This document shows positions 53,910-63,801 of a stretch of 64,000 bases of DNA, one piece after another. Both the position numbers and the translations under genes were made by a program. The DNA is from Glaciimonas immobilis (GTDB lineage Bacteria; Pseudomonadota; Gammaproteobacteria; Burkholderiales; Burkholderiaceae_D). A model generated the notes under the pieces. The model made no database searches. It saw only the letters and a list, made by a program, of their open reading frames with translations, and was not told the DNA's origin. Within the stretch, counting starts at the first letter, position 1. The number at the start of each line of letters is the position of its first letter. Location: the NCBI RefSeq assembly GCF_011947285.1, contig NZ_JAAOZT010000001.1:434001-498000 (forward strand). The letters run 5' to 3'.

Positions 53910-55535
53910 ATGACATCAATCACTATTGACGGTTTCACCCTCACCGCCGCCCAAGTCGTGAGCGTAGCGCGTGCGCCGCATCTTACAGTCACGTTGGCGC
54001 AATCGTCCCGTGACGCGTTAAAAGAAAGCCGCGATTTTATCGAAGCGACATGGATGCATGATGATGCGCCGATGATGTACAGCTTCAACACTGGTGTTGG
54101 TTTGCTAAAAGACACCCGCATTAAGGTCGAACATATTGCATTGTTTCAGACTCAGTTGATCAAGGCCCATTGCGCCGGGATCGGCGAGCCATTTTCAGAA
54201 GAAGTCAGCCGCGCTACGATGCTGCTGCGCGCCAATGCTTTTGCAAGTAATTATTCGGCCCCTCGGGTAGAGGTGGTGGACCGTCTGCTGGCGTTTTTGA
54301 ACGCGGGGATTCATCCGATCATGCCGCAAAAAGGATCGGTCGGTGCTTCCGGTGATCTCGCTCCCCTGTCGTATCTGGCGGCAGCGATTGCTGGTTTCGA
54401 TGAAGCGGAAGTGATGTATCAGGGCGAACGCATGCGTGCCCCGCAAGCGATTACCGCAGCGGGCATCGCTCCAATAAAATTTGATTTGCAGGCAAAGGAC
54501 GCGTCGGCGCTAATCAATGGCTGCACGGCATCGCTGGCATTGGCAGTATTGGTCGCGCACGACGCCCGTCATTTGCTGACCGATGCGTGTCTGTCATTAG
54601 GCCTGACATTGGAGGCAATGCGCGCCGAAATGGCCGCGTTCGATCCCCGTATCCAGCAAGCACGTCCGCACGCGGGTCAGATCAAAACCGCCGCTGTCGT
54701 TCGCAAGTTGCTTAAGGGATCCACCCGCACTACGCATGAAGCCCGCGCAGTGCAGTTTCCCGAAGAGTCGCGCCGTACCGATATTCCGTACTCAGCACGG
54801 ATTCAGGATGTGTATTCACTGCGTTGTGCGCCGCAAGTCTATGGACCGGTATTCGATGCGCTCGATTACATCGATACCATCGTCGATAAAGAAATCAATT
54901 CGGCGACCGACAATCCATTGATCTTCGGTAAGGATGGCGGTGGCTTTGAGATTATTTCCGGCGGCAACTTCCACGGTCAATACTTGGCGCAGGCGATGGA
55001 TTTGATGGCGATGATCATGACCGATCTGGGCAGTATTTGCGAGCGTCGGGTCGCGCGCCTGATTGATCCGACCTTGTCCTGGGGTTTGCCACGCAATCTG
55101 ATGAGCGGCGTACGCGGCGTTAATACCGGTTATCCGGTGGTGCAATGTTCGTTAAGCTCTCTGGTAATGGAAAACCGTACGCTGTGCATGCCGGGAAGTG
55201 TCGATAGCATTCCGGCCAAGGGCAATAGTGAAGACCACGTATCCAACTCGACCTGGTGCGCGCGCAAGGCCGCGACGGTGGTCGCCAATACGCAATATAT
55301 TATTGGCGTCGAAATGTTATTGGCGGCGCAGGCCTTGACCATGACCGAAGACCTGTTGCCCGACTTTGTGCTGGGTCAGGGAACGCAAGCTGCCTATGCC
55401 GAAATCCGCCGCCAGATTCCAGCCTGTCTGGAGGGTGACCGCTGGTTTCATGACGATATTTTGATGGCGCAATCGTTTGTCGTTAGCGGATCGGTGCGCA
55501 ATGCGGTGGTGAAGGAAATTGGCGAGTTCGTCTAA
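53910..55535 (+). CDS. MIO-type aromatic amino-acid/histidine ammonia-lyase family
   Basis: 541 residues. The MIO-forming Ala-Ser-Gly is at 146-148 in GSVGASGDLAPLSY. Other family sites are FNTGVGLLKDTRI (in place of the usual YGVNTGFG), SALINGCTASLALA, RIQDVYSLRCAPQVYGP, EINSATDNPLIF and GGNFHGQYLAQAMDLMA. Such enzymes eliminate ammonia from an amino acid, forming for example urocanate from histidine. Hut genes are not nearby; it lies in the urate/ureide region between puuD and puuE. A substrate other than histidine is therefore possible; this is inference only. Confidence 0.9.
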   Translation: MTSITIDGFTLTAAQVVSVARAPHLTVTLAQSSRDALKESRDFIEATWMHDDAPMMYSFNTGVGLLKDTRIKVEHIALFQTQLIKAHCAGIGEPFSEEVSRATMLLRANAFASNYSAPRVEVVDRLLAFLNAGIHPIMPQKGSVGASGDLAPLSYLAAAIAGFDEAEVMYQGERMRAPQAITAAGIAPIKFDLQAKDASALINGCTASLALAVLVAHDARHLLTDACLSLGLTLEAMRAEMAAFDPRIQQARPHAGQIKTAAVVRKLLKGSTRTTHEARAVQFPEESRRTDIPYSARIQDVYSLRCAPQVYGPVFDALDYIDTIVDKEINSATDNPLIFGKDGGGFEIISGGNFHGQYLAQAMDLMAMIMTDLGSICERRVARLIDPTLSWGLPRNLMSGVRGVNTGYPVVQCSLSSLVMENRTLCMPGSVDSIPAKGNSEDHVSNSTWCARKAATVVANTQYIIGVEMLLAAQALTMTEDLLPDFVLGQGTQAAYAEIRRQIPACLEGDRWFHDDILMAQSFVVSGSVRNAVVKEIGEFV

Positions 55536-55551
55536 CGATCATTGATCGCAT

Positions 55552-55589
55552 AAAAAAACGCGCAACGTGCTCAACGTTGCGCGTTTTTT
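55552..55589. terminator. Bidirectional intrinsic terminator
   Basis: ACGCGCAACGT pairs perfectly with ACGTTGCGCGT around GCTCA; a run of seven A lies on the left and six T on the right. It separates the ammonia-lyase gene from convergent puuE. Confidence 0.94.
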
Positions 55590-55715
55590 GTATTGAGCGC
55601 TGGGGCAGAAGTAAAAATACCAAGCGAGGCCAGCGGGCCAGAATTGGTATTCAAATATTTTGGGAAGCCTCTGCAGGTTTCTAGCCTGCAGGCGGCAGGC
55701 GTATCAAGATAGCGC

Positions 55716-56663
55716 TTAAAACGGATGGGTAGCGCGCCAATGATCGGCGATGTCAATCCGACGCGCAATCCAGACACGTTCGTGTGCTTGCACATAGTCC
55801 AGAAATCGCGCCAAAGCCGCGGCCCGGCCCGGGCGTCCTACCATGCGGCAGTGCAATCCTATTGACAACATTTTTGGCTGATTTAAGCCGTGCGGATCGC
55901 CTTCCTGATATAGCACGTCGAACGCATCTTTCAGATAATCGAAAAACTGCGTGCCAGAGTTAAATCCCTGTGCCGCAGCGAAACGCATGTCATTGGTGTC
56001 CAGCGTATAAGGAATGATGAGCTGCGGCTTGCTGCCAGGTTGACCGTCAGGACTGCTGATGGACACTTCTTCCCAGAAGGGAAGATCGTCGCCATAGTTG
56101 TCTGCATCATAACTAAAACCACCATGTTCCAGGACCAGCCTACGGGTATTGGGGGAGTCGCGACCGGTGTACCAGCCTAGTGGTGCGGTACCGGTTAAAT
56201 CCTTGATAATCGCAACGGCTTCAGCGATATGCGCGCGTTCGGTAGTCTCATCCATGTTTTGGTAGCTGATCCAGCGCAAGCCGTGACAGGCGATTTCGTG
56301 ACCTAATTCCTGAAAAGCAGCGGTGGCTTCCAGATTGCGCTGTAGCGCACGGGCCACGCCAAATACCGTCAGAGGTAACTTGCGCTCCTCAAACAGCCGC
56401 AGCAAACGCCACAAACCGGCGCGGGACCCGTATTCATATAACGACTCCATACTCATGTGGCGCGCCGCGAAACTTTGGGCACCTATCATTTCTGACAGGA
56501 AGGTTTCGGAGCCAGCGTCACCGTCGAGTACGCAGTTTTCGCTGCCTTCTTCGTAATTCAGTACAAATTGCAGGGTAACGCGTGCGTCACCGGGCCATTG
56601 CGGATGCGGAGGAGTGCGGCCGTATCCGACCAGATCACGAGGATAATTGTTAGGGATATTCAT
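55716..56663 (-). CDS. puuE: Allantoinase PuuE (polysaccharide-deacetylase family)
   Basis: 315 residues beginning NYPRDLVGYGRTPPHPQWPGDARVTLQFVLNYEEGSE, the PuuE start. Metal-independent NodB-fold features follow: LPLTVFGVARALQRN, GHEIACHGLRWISYQNMDE, GWYTGRDSPNTRRLV and LSIGLHCRMVGRPGRAAAL. The enzyme hydrolyses allantoin to allantoate and is unrelated to metal-dependent AllB. It completes the step between the UraD and AllC halves of the fusion gene. It converges with the ammonia-lyase gene across a terminator and is divergent from uraH. Confidence 0.96.
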   Translation of the reverse strand: MNIPNNYPRDLVGYGRTPPHPQWPGDARVTLQFVLNYEEGSENCVLDGDAGSETFLSEMIGAQSFAARHMSMESLYEYGSRAGLWRLLRLFEERKLPLTVFGVARALQRNLEATAAFQELGHEIACHGLRWISYQNMDETTERAHIAEAVAIIKDLTGTAPLGWYTGRDSPNTRRLVLEHGGFSYDADNYGDDLPFWEEVSISSPDGQPGSKPQLIIPYTLDTNDMRFAAAQGFNSGTQFFDYLKDAFDVLYQEGDPHGLNQPKMLSIGLHCRMVGRPGRAAALARFLDYVQAHERVWIARRIDIADHWRATHPF

Positions 56664-56952
56664 AGCGTTATTTTCGCAAAATTTATTTTTGGATTGGCTT
56701 GGAATAAGCTGTGTAAATAAGTTGGGTGGTCAGCTGGACAGATAAGCTGTATGAATTTTGTGGCGCACTTGGGCAGGGTCCGCGATGGCAACTTCTCCTA
56801 GGGCTGGTCCTCCATGAAGGATTTTCTACTGAAGTGAAGTATGGTGCCTGATCACATGATTAATATATCCAGAATAGTATAGCGACCTGCATCCTGCGGT
56901 ATATCATTTACGTGGAATTTACTTTCATCGCTGGATCTGAGGAAAAAGAATA

Positions 56953-57306
56953 ATGGGTAAGTTAAGTACGCACGTCCTCGACATCACGCAGGGCAAGCCG
57001 GGCGCTGGGGTGCAGATTGCGCTGTATGCGGTGCATGCCGCCGGTAAAACATTACTAAAAAATGTCGTAACCAACGCCGATGGTCGTTGCGATGCGCCAT
57101 TGTTGCAGGGCGATGAAATGGTGGCGGGTGAATATGAGCTGATTTTTTCTGCGGGCGACTATTTCGCAGCGCAAGGGGTGGATGTGCCAACTCCGCGGTT
57201 TGTAGATCGCGTGACGCTGGCGTTCGGGATTGCCGAGCCTGATCAAAATTATCATGTGCCGTTGGTTGTATCCCCCTGGGCTTACTCCACCTATCGCGGC
57301 AGCTAG
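56953..57306 (+). CDS. uraH: 5-hydroxyisourate hydrolase (transthyretin-like)
   Basis: 117 residues of the transthyretin fold, starting LSTHVLDITQGKPGAGVQIALY with the first catalytic histidine and ending in the invariant YRGS. GRCDAPLL and GEYELIFSAGDYFAAQG are also typical. It hydrolyses 5-hydroxyisourate, the PuuD product, to OHCU. AGGAAAAAG precedes the start. The stop is followed within 6 bases by the first of two tandem copies of the dispersed palindromic element, which may serve as its transcript end. Confidence 0.96.
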   Translation: MGKLSTHVLDITQGKPGAGVQIALYAVHAAGKTLLKNVVTNADGRCDAPLLQGDEMVAGEYELIFSAGDYFAAQGVDVPTPRFVDRVTLAFGIAEPDQNYHVPLVVSPWAYSTYRGS

Positions 57307-57311
57307 GGTTC

Positions 57312-57411
57312 GGACTTACGTAAACGCGCCCCAGCTGCGTTGTGCTTTCCTTGCCGCACTAGCGTGCTGTCTGCGTCGGCACGCCTTGCTGGGGCGTGTT
57401 TGCGTAAGTCC
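57312..57411. repeat. Dispersed palindromic element, copy B
   Basis: Starts GGACTTACGTAAACGCG and ends GTTTGCGTAAGTCC; the 24-base ends pair at 22 positions. It directly follows uraH. Confidence 0.93.
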
Positions 57412-57423
57412 TTTGAATGTTAT

Positions 57424-57523
57424 GGACTTACGTAAACGCGCCCCAGCTGCGTTGTGCTTTCCTTGCCGCACTAGCGTGCTGTCTGCGTTGGCACGCCTTG
57501 CTGGGGCGTGTTTGCGTAAGTCC
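57424..57523. repeat. Dispersed palindromic element, copy C (tandem with B)
   Basis: Same orientation and nearly identical to copy B (a T replaces C in GCGT(C/T)GGCA). The two are separated by 12 bases. Confidence 0.93.
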
Positions 57524-57968
57524 TTTGGATATTTAATAATTTAAAAGAAATCGGAGAGATTGCACCTTTCCATCTTTACACCGTTACATTATCAAAGAAA
57601 CCGGAAAGCGTAACGCAGGCGATCTCGGACCGCCGCGCCCGGCATAATTTACGAATATCCAACACATTGACAATTCAATCCCTTCCTGCGAGAGCTTGTG
57701 TTAAACTTCGTCTAATATCTTTGGACAAATAGTTTGGCCGTTCTCGAAATGGTCCACTACTCCGATAGAAAAGAGTAAACTGACGGCAGACGCGTGGTTA
57801 TTTCGTTCTCCATCAAGTTTTCTGGTCCCGCCCAATTATGTACCTCCTCACGGGCGCCGGACGGCAGTATCAACAAGTTTCTATTTGACAGGTCGCAGAC
57901 GGCAATCATCGTCTTTGAACCTTCTTTCTGCACATTTATTAATAAAAATTTTAACTAATACGTCGTAC
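57524..57968. other. Intergenic region before scpB
   Basis: About 445 bases with no supportable gene. TTGACA hexamers occur at 57667 and 57885 without a good downstream -10 at the right distance. The scpB start lacks a clear ribosome-binding site. Nothing else is recognised. Confidence 0.45.
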
Positions 57969-59054
57969 ATGGATATTGTTGAGGCCAAGAAAGTCCTCGA
58001 GACAGCGCTACTTTGTGCCCATGAGCCATTGTCAATTAATGACCTGAAAAAGCTCTATATGGTGCACGACGACGGTGACAGTGAAGTCGATGCAAATACA
58101 ATCAAACTGATGCTGGAAGAATTGCGCTCAGACTGGTCTGATAAAGGTATTGAGGTGGTTTCCCTTTCAACGGGCTGGCGGTTTCAGAGCCGCCCGGAAA
58201 TGAAAATGTATCTGGAACGCATGAATCCAGAAAAGCCCCCGAAATATTCTCGCGCGGCCCTTGAAACTCTGGCTATTATTGCCTATCGTCAGCCTGTGAC
58301 CCGCGGTGATATAGAAGAAATTCGTGGCGTCACAGTTAACTCGCAAACGATCAAAATGCTTGAGGAGCGGGGCTGGATAGAACCTATCGGTTACCGCGAC
58401 GTACCGGGTCGACCAGGTTTGTTTGCCACGACTAAGCAGTTTTTAGATGATCTCAGTCTGACCTCGCTGGATCAGCTACCACCTTTGCAGCAAGTTGCGA
58501 AAAATGACATGCAAGAAGGTACGCTATTAGAGCTTCAGGCGCTCGAAGCGGATCTTGAGGCAAATATAGCGGCTAATGCGTTATCCCATGCGCCAGCTAA
58601 CGCTACAGAGAACGCAGCGGCGGACAGCGGTGCATTTGAGAATGGCAAAATGTTTTTAAAAAGCGTGATTGATCCGGCTCAGCACGTAGCTATCAATAAT
58701 GTGGAAGATCAAAACGACAAAGTCACACTTCAGGGCAACAGTACTGACCTTATGCAGGATGATATCAGTGACGGCGAGCAAAGCACGATGCCAGCAAACG
58801 CCGACCATCTTAACGTAGCGACTTGTACCGAGATTGCAGTAGTAACAGAAATACGAGAAATACCAGAAGCAACTCCTGAGCTTGCAGTAGCGACGGGCGA
58901 CATGGATGACATGTCAGGCCAGCCCGCGCACACACAGCGGGCTGAATTATCAGTTGCACCCAATGAAGTTTTTACCAACGACCCAACGCCTGAGTCAGCT
59001 GATGATGTCAAGCCCGGTCGGCACAACTACGATCTGAATAATGAATCCACCTAG
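57969..59054 (+). CDS. scpB: Segregation and condensation protein B with acidic tail
   Basis: 361 residues from the ATG at 57969. The first 190 or so are the two winged-helix ScpB domains: [58 protein letters not shown] and [30 protein letters not shown]. ScpB joins ScpA and Smc in the bacterial condensin complex. Residues about 190-361 are an acidic, Ala/Asp/Glu-rich low-complexity tail not found in short homologues. Its end overlaps rluB by 14 bases, so the two genes are coupled. Confidence 0.94.
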   Translation: MDIVEAKKVLETALLCAHEPLSINDLKKLYMVHDDGDSEVDANTIKLMLEELRSDWSDKGIEVVSLSTGWRFQSRPEMKMYLERMNPEKPPKYSRAALETLAIIAYRQPVTRGDIEEIRGVTVNSQTIKMLEERGWIEPIGYRDVPGRPGLFATTKQFLDDLSLTSLDQLPPLQQVAKNDMQEGTLLELQALEADLEANIAANALSHAPANATENAAADSGAFENGKMFLKSVIDPAQHVAINNVEDQNDKVTLQGNSTDLMQDDISDGEQSTMPANADHLNVATCTEIAVVTEIREIPEATPELAVATGDMDDMSGQPAHTQRAELSVAPNEVFTNDPTPESADDVKPGRHNYDLNNEST

Positions 59055-61290
59055 TTCCAATGATGCGCCGAAAATCGACGCTACTGCTAACACCCCTGAG
59101 TCTACGCCGGCTAAAAAGCCGAGAGCGCGGAAGGTCGCGCCAGTTGAGGCTCCGGCGGCGGTACCGGCAAGCGTCAAAGCTCCTCGCGCTGCCAAATTGC
59201 CTACTGTGAAGACGCCAGTTGTGAAGGCGGCGGTTGCCAAGGTGCCGGTTGTGAAGGTACCCGTTGTAAGGGCGCCCACTGTAAAAGCGCCAATTGCTAA
59301 AGTATCCCCTGCGGAGTCGCCGGTTGCGAAGCCGGTAGCCGCAAAAGCCCCGGCTGCAAAAGATGATGTTGAGAGTGCGCCGGTCAAACGTGCGCCCCGC
59401 AAAAAACCGGCGCCTAAAGAGCTGGTGATAGAAGTTGCTCCTGAAGCCGCTCCTATTCCTGCAAAACGGCCGCGCAAGCCAGCGGTTAAGAAAATTTTGA
59501 CTATTGAGGCTATCGCGCCCGCACCTGTATTAAGTGCGCCAGTAGCGAGCGATATACCGGTGTTTGTGCCGGTTGCTGCGCCTTTGGATGTCAATCATTC
59601 AGACAAACCCGCACGCCGCGGCGTGCGAGGTCCGCGTGCGTTGCGTAGTAATCGTGCAGCACGCGCTCAAGAGTTGGCCGCGCAAGCGCCAGCGGTTCCC
59701 TACGTTCGGGGGGCTGCCGAAGCTACGGATGCAGATGCGTCTGCGCCGAACGGTAACCGCGACGTGCAAACGGTTTCTGCGAATACGCCGCGTACTGAGC
59801 GCAGTGTGGAGTCGGGTAGTGAGCGTGGTGAGCGTGGCCCGCGCGCCGGTGGGCGCAGCGAAGGCCGTACGCCAGGGCGCGATGGCCGAAATGGTAACAG
59901 TCTTACAAGTACCAATTCGCGTGATCGTCAGCAAGCTAAAAAGCCGCACAATCAAACCGGTCGTCCGGGACAAAAGGGACCGCAAGGCGCTCCTAAGGTC
60001 GCGGATGCTGATGAAGTATTTTCGTTCGTCACTTCCGAAGACTTTGATGATTTGGTGTCTGAAGACGATTCCGCCGAACGTGCGGGTCGCAATGCGCCGG
60101 TAAAAAATGTGCGTCGTGACCTGACCGCAGAAGACGATGCACCAAAATTGCACAAGGTCCTCGCAGAGGTTGGTTTAGGTTCGCGCCGCGATATGGAGGA
60201 ATTGATTATTGCCGGTCGCGTCTCGGTCAATGGTGAGCCTGCGCATATCGGGCAGCGTATTTTACCGACTGATCAAGTGCGTATTAACGGCAAGTTGCTG
60301 CAACGTAAAGTATCCAAGCGCCCGCCACGTGTGCTGGTTTATCACAAGCCATCCGGTGAAATCGTCAGCCATAATGACCCTGATGGTCGTCCATCGGTAT
60401 TTGATCGTTTGCCAAACATGAAGGCCGCCAAGTGGCTGGCAGTTGGTCGACTGGACTTTAATACCGAAGGATTACTGCTTTTTACAACGTCTGGCGATTT
60501 AGCCAATAAACTGATGCACCCACGCTACAACATTGATCGTGAGTACGCAGTACGTACCCTCGGCGAATTAGAGCAGGGCATGCGTCAAAAGTTGCTGGCT
60601 GGCGTCGAACTGGACGACGGTACTGCGCAATTTTCTAAAATTGCGGATGGCGGTGGTGAGGGAATTAATAAGTGGTATCGCGTCACGATCGGCGAAGGTC
60701 GGAACCGCGAAGTACGTCGAATGTTCGAGGCGATCGGTTTAACTGTTTCGCGCCTGATTCGTACTCGTTATGGCGCCATGACATTGCCGCGCGGACTTAA
60801 ACGTGGTCGTTGGGAAGAGTTGGACGAGCACGCAGTACGCGCAATGATGGCTGCCAATGGGCTAGAAAAAACAGTGGCACCGGGCGCTGGTGGCAATAAA
60901 GGCCGTGATGAAAGCCGGGAGCGTGATCGCGAACCGAACGGTAATCGCGCCAGCAGCAGCTACCCGACCAACCCGCCGCAAGGTTCCGGATTTGGCAGAG
61001 GACCAAATCAGGGTCAAGGTCCGGGTCAAGGTTATGGATCAGTGCGCCAGAATCAGCAGCGCGGCCCGTATCAGGGGCAGGGATCAGGTCAGGGAGGGCA
61101 GGGTTCAGGCTCGGGCGGACGTCCTCAAGGACAGCGCCCGCGTCAGCCTGACCCGATGCAAACCGCACTGGGTTTCCCCGATGCCGGACGACGTAATAAC
61201 AATAATCGTCCAGCACGTCAGGGTGGCAGAACGCCAGGTGCGGATCACCAGGGCGGGCTTCCGGGTTCTCCGCGGCGTCGCCCGCGTTAA
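59041..61290 (+). CDS. rluB: RluB-type 23S rRNA pseudouridine synthase with long low-complexity ends
   Basis: 749 residues, about two and a half times the E. coli enzyme. Residues 1-360 are Lys/Pro/Val/Ala-rich with degenerate VVKxPVVK units (about 45-95) and Arg/Gly stretches. The S4 domain starts near 366 ([21 protein letters not shown]), and the RsuA/RluB catalytic part has [14 protein letters not shown] with catalytic Asp472 and [14 protein letters not shown]. The C-terminal 150 residues are Gly/Gln/Arg-rich with repeated GQG units. It makes pseudouridine 2605 in 23S rRNA. The ends are probably disordered RNA-binding segments. Confidence 0.93.
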   Translation: MNPPSSNDAPKIDATANTPESTPAKKPRARKVAPVEAPAAVPASVKAPRAAKLPTVKTPVVKAAVAKVPVVKVPVVRAPTVKAPIAKVSPAESPVAKPVAAKAPAAKDDVESAPVKRAPRKKPAPKELVIEVAPEAAPIPAKRPRKPAVKKILTIEAIAPAPVLSAPVASDIPVFVPVAAPLDVNHSDKPARRGVRGPRALRSNRAARAQELAAQAPAVPYVRGAAEATDADASAPNGNRDVQTVSANTPRTERSVESGSERGERGPRAGGRSEGRTPGRDGRNGNSLTSTNSRDRQQAKKPHNQTGRPGQKGPQGAPKVADADEVFSFVTSEDFDDLVSEDDSAERAGRNAPVKNVRRDLTAEDDAPKLHKVLAEVGLGSRRDMEELIIAGRVSVNGEPAHIGQRILPTDQVRINGKLLQRKVSKRPPRVLVYHKPSGEIVSHNDPDGRPSVFDRLPNMKAAKWLAVGRLDFNTEGLLLFTTSGDLANKLMHPRYNIDREYAVRTLGELEQGMRQKLLAGVELDDGTAQFSKIADGGGEGINKWYRVTIGEGRNREVRRMFEAIGLTVSRLIRTRYGAMTLPRGLKRGRWEELDEHAVRAMMAANGLEKTVAPGAGGNKGRDESRERDREPNGNRASSSYPTNPPQGSGFGRGPNQGQGPGQGYGSVRQNQQRGPYQGQGSGQGGQGSGSGGRPQGQRPRQPDPMQTALGFPDAGRRNNNNRPARQGGRTPGADHQGGLPGSPRRRPR

Positions 61291-61520
61291 ATGTATGGGA
61301 GCCTGGTGAAAGCGATGTAGCGTTAAATACTAAACTATGCTGAGATATGCACAACAGCGCCGGGGCAGGTGAGCGCGGCGTCGCTGTTGATACTAACGGC
61401 GACAAACCAGACGATGCCTTGCGGGTTGAAGTGATATCGAGATTGGCGGTTGAAGTTTCGTTTTGACAACGGACCAGGCGTTATAAAAATTTGCGGTAGC
61501 AACAAAAGACGGTTTCCACA

Positions 61521-61549
61521 TTGCAGAAATCGTGCTAATCGCTTATAAT
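61521..61549 (+). promoter_or_regulatory. Sigma-70 promoter of rimP-nusA-infB
   Basis: TTGCAG and TATAAT are separated by 17 bases; transcription should begin near 61556, giving a leader of about 150 bases. Confidence 0.7.
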
Positions 61550-61620
61550 TTATAAGTTAACAGAAGTCATTGCGCATCGATTGCCATGGAAGTCTGCGCT
61601 AAATAACAAGTAATTAGAGG

Positions 61621-61645
61621 ATGGGCTGATGCCCATTTTTTTTTT
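61621..61645 (+). terminator. Leader terminator (attenuator) before rimP
   Basis: ATGGGC-TGAT-GCCCAT followed by nine or ten T residues, about 60 bases before the rimP start and downstream of the promoter. Its place inside the leader suggests attenuation of the whole operon. Confidence 0.8.
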
Positions 61646-61706
61646 GCTAAACGTTTGTGCACGTTTTGGCTCGATGGTATGTGTAGCTATTTAATGGAGA
61701 GTCGCC

Positions 61707-62195
61707 TTGCAGTTGCTGGAACTGATTGAAAAGACCGTTGTAGGCATGGACTACGAATTGGTAGAGCTTGAAAAAGCCGCAGGTGGTTTATTGCGAGTTT
61801 TCATCGACGTCACCCCCGAAAACGCCGAGCTGGGTGCAATTACGGTCGAAGACTGCGAAAAAGTCACGCATCAATTACTGCACGTTCTGACGGTTGAAAA
61901 TATTGTCTACGAACGACTGGAAGTGTCATCTCCCGGCTTGGACCGTCCGTTAAAAAAACATACAGACTATCTGCGCTTTACAGGCAAAGAAGTGATTATC
62001 AAGCTGTGTTTACCGATGCCGGGTGCTGCGCATCGCAAAACATTTCAGGGCATTCTGCTAGCCCCGGACGGCGATAATCTGAAACTCGAATTTGAAGCAA
62101 ACGATGGGTCGTCAGCGCTGCTGGAGTTTACGCTCGCTGATGTGGAGAAGGCACGCTTGGTGCCGCAGGTGAATTTTAGGAGTCGCAAAGCATGA
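61707..62195 (+). CDS. rimP: Ribosome maturation factor RimP
   Basis: 162 residues from a TTG start with GGAG about eight bases upstream. The N-terminal domain reads [33 protein letters not shown], followed by [13 protein letters not shown] and the conserved [17 protein letters not shown], then a C-terminal SH3-like barrel. RimP is needed for 30S assembly. The stop overlaps the nusA start by 4 bases. TTG start plus a leader terminator imply low, controlled expression. Confidence 0.95.
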   Translation: MQLLELIEKTVVGMDYELVELEKAAGGLLRVFIDVTPENAELGAITVEDCEKVTHQLLHVLTVENIVYERLEVSSPGLDRPLKKHTDYLRFTGKEVIIKLCLPMPGAAHRKTFQGILLAPDGDNLKLEFEANDGSSALLEFTLADVEKARLVPQVNFRSRKA

Positions 62196-63751
62196 GTCGC
62201 GAAATTTTATTGTTGGTCGATGCGCTCGCGCATGAAAAAAACGTCGACCGAGACGTGGTGTTCGGCGCGCTCGAGCATGCACTTGGTCAGGCGACTAAAA
62301 AACGTTACGAAGGTGACGTTGATATCCGTGTATCCATCGATCGTGAGACTGGCGAATTCGAATCATTCCGTCGTTGGCACGTTGTGCCGGATGCAGCTGG
62401 TTTACAGTTGCCCGATCAGGAAATCTTGCTTTTTGAAGCAAAAGAGCAAATCGAAGACGTCGAAGTCGATGACCATATTGAAGAGCCGATTGAGTCGGTT
62501 GATTTCGGTCGTCGTTTCGCGCAGGATACCAAGCAAGTTGTTTTGCAACGTATTCGTGACGCTGAGCGCGAACAAATTCTGACCGATTTCCTTGAGCGTG
62601 GCGATTCACTGGTCACCGGCACCATCAAGCGTATGGAACGTGGCGATGCGATTGTTGAGTCAGGCAAGATTGAAGCACGTCTGCCACGTGACCAGACTAT
62701 CCCTAAGGAAAACCTGCGTATCGGTGACCGGGTTCGTGCGTTCATATTGCGCATTGATCGCAATGCGCGTGGCCCACAAGTCATCCTGTCGCGGACTTCG
62801 CCTGATTTCATCAAGAAATTGTTTGAACTCGAAGTACCCGAGATTGAGCAAGGTTCGCTTGAAGTCAAGTCGGCCGCACGTGACCCTGGCGTTCGCGCCA
62901 AGATCGCGGTATTCACCAGCGACAGCCGGATTGATCCAATTGGCACCTGCGTCGGTATGCGTGGTTCACGCGTGCAAGCCGTCACCGGTGAGCTGGGTGG
63001 CGAGCGTGTTGATATCGTGTTGTGGTCCGAAGATCCGGCGCAATTTGTCATTGGCGCACTGGCTCCGGCTAACGTGTCGTCGATCGTGGTTGATGAAGAA
63101 AAGCACGCGATGGACGTTGTTGTAGACGCAGAAAATCTGGCAATCGCAATTGGTCGCGGCGGTCAGAACGTACGTCTCGCTGCAGAGTTGACCGGTTGGC
63201 AGATCAACATTATGACGGCGGAAGAGTCAGCGGATAAGTCAGCGGTTGAAACCGCAGCAGTCCGTGCACTCTTCATGGAAAAACTGGATGTCGATCAGGA
63301 AGTCGCCGACATTCTGGTAGAAGAAGGTTTCGCCAGTCTTGAAGAAATCGCTTACGTACCGATTACCGAAATGCTGGAAATCGAATCGTTTGATGAAGAG
63401 ACCGTCAATGAGTTGCGTACCCGTGCACGCGATGCGTTGGTGACCGAAGCCATTGCCTCGGAAGAAGGCCTTGAAGGCATGGAAGATGCGTTGGCTAATT
63501 TTGATGGCATGGACCGGATTGTGGCTGGAAAATTGGGCTTGGCAGGTATCAAGACCCTGGCTGGCTTCACTGGTCTTGCGTATGACGAATTTGGCGCGAT
63601 TTTGGCTCTGCCTACCGACCGCGCCCGTCAATTGATTAAAGAAGAATTTAAAGATGTGACCGACGATGAGATGAAACTCATCGATGCCAAGTATGATGAT
63701 CGTGCCAAGGCCTTACAGGCCAAAGCATGGAATACCGCGGAAGCCAAGTGA
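62192..63751 (+). CDS. nusA: Transcription termination/antitermination factor NusA
   Basis: 519 residues. The N-terminal polymerase-binding domain ([30 protein letters not shown]) leads to an S1 domain (about 135-200, [22 protein letters not shown]). Two KH domains follow ([26 protein letters not shown] near 254 and [24 protein letters not shown] near 313), then two acidic repeats ([25 protein letters not shown] and [24 protein letters not shown]). NusA governs pausing, termination and antitermination and may act on its own leader terminator. Confidence 0.97.
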   Translation: MSREILLLVDALAHEKNVDRDVVFGALEHALGQATKKRYEGDVDIRVSIDRETGEFESFRRWHVVPDAAGLQLPDQEILLFEAKEQIEDVEVDDHIEEPIESVDFGRRFAQDTKQVVLQRIRDAEREQILTDFLERGDSLVTGTIKRMERGDAIVESGKIEARLPRDQTIPKENLRIGDRVRAFILRIDRNARGPQVILSRTSPDFIKKLFELEVPEIEQGSLEVKSAARDPGVRAKIAVFTSDSRIDPIGTCVGMRGSRVQAVTGELGGERVDIVLWSEDPAQFVIGALAPANVSSIVVDEEKHAMDVVVDAENLAIAIGRGGQNVRLAAELTGWQINIMTAEESADKSAVETAAVRALFMEKLDVDQEVADILVEEGFASLEEIAYVPITEMLEIESFDEETVNELRTRARDALVTEAIASEEGLEGMEDALANFDGMDRIVAGKLGLAGIKTLAGFTGLAYDEFGAILALPTDRARQLIKEEFKDVTDDEMKLIDAKYDDRAKALQAKAWNTAEAK

Positions 63752-63801
63752 TCCGCGAGGTTCCAATGTCGTCTACCGCGCCACATAGAAAAGAGGACTG
63801 A

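Larger units (their letters stand above)
61291..61706 (+). other. Promoter and leader region of the rimP-nusA-infB operon
   Basis: About 415 bases after rluB. It holds a good sigma-70 promoter (61521-61549) and a hairpin followed by a long T-run (61621-61645), both listed separately. No gene or tRNA is seen, although some relatives have a tRNA before rimP. Confidence 0.6.

Noticed and set aside
57312-57523. Tandem palindromes considered as a CRISPR or tRNA-like pair
   Set aside because: Only two units of 100 bases with near-identical interiors; no spacer diversity and no cloverleaf with anticodon loop.
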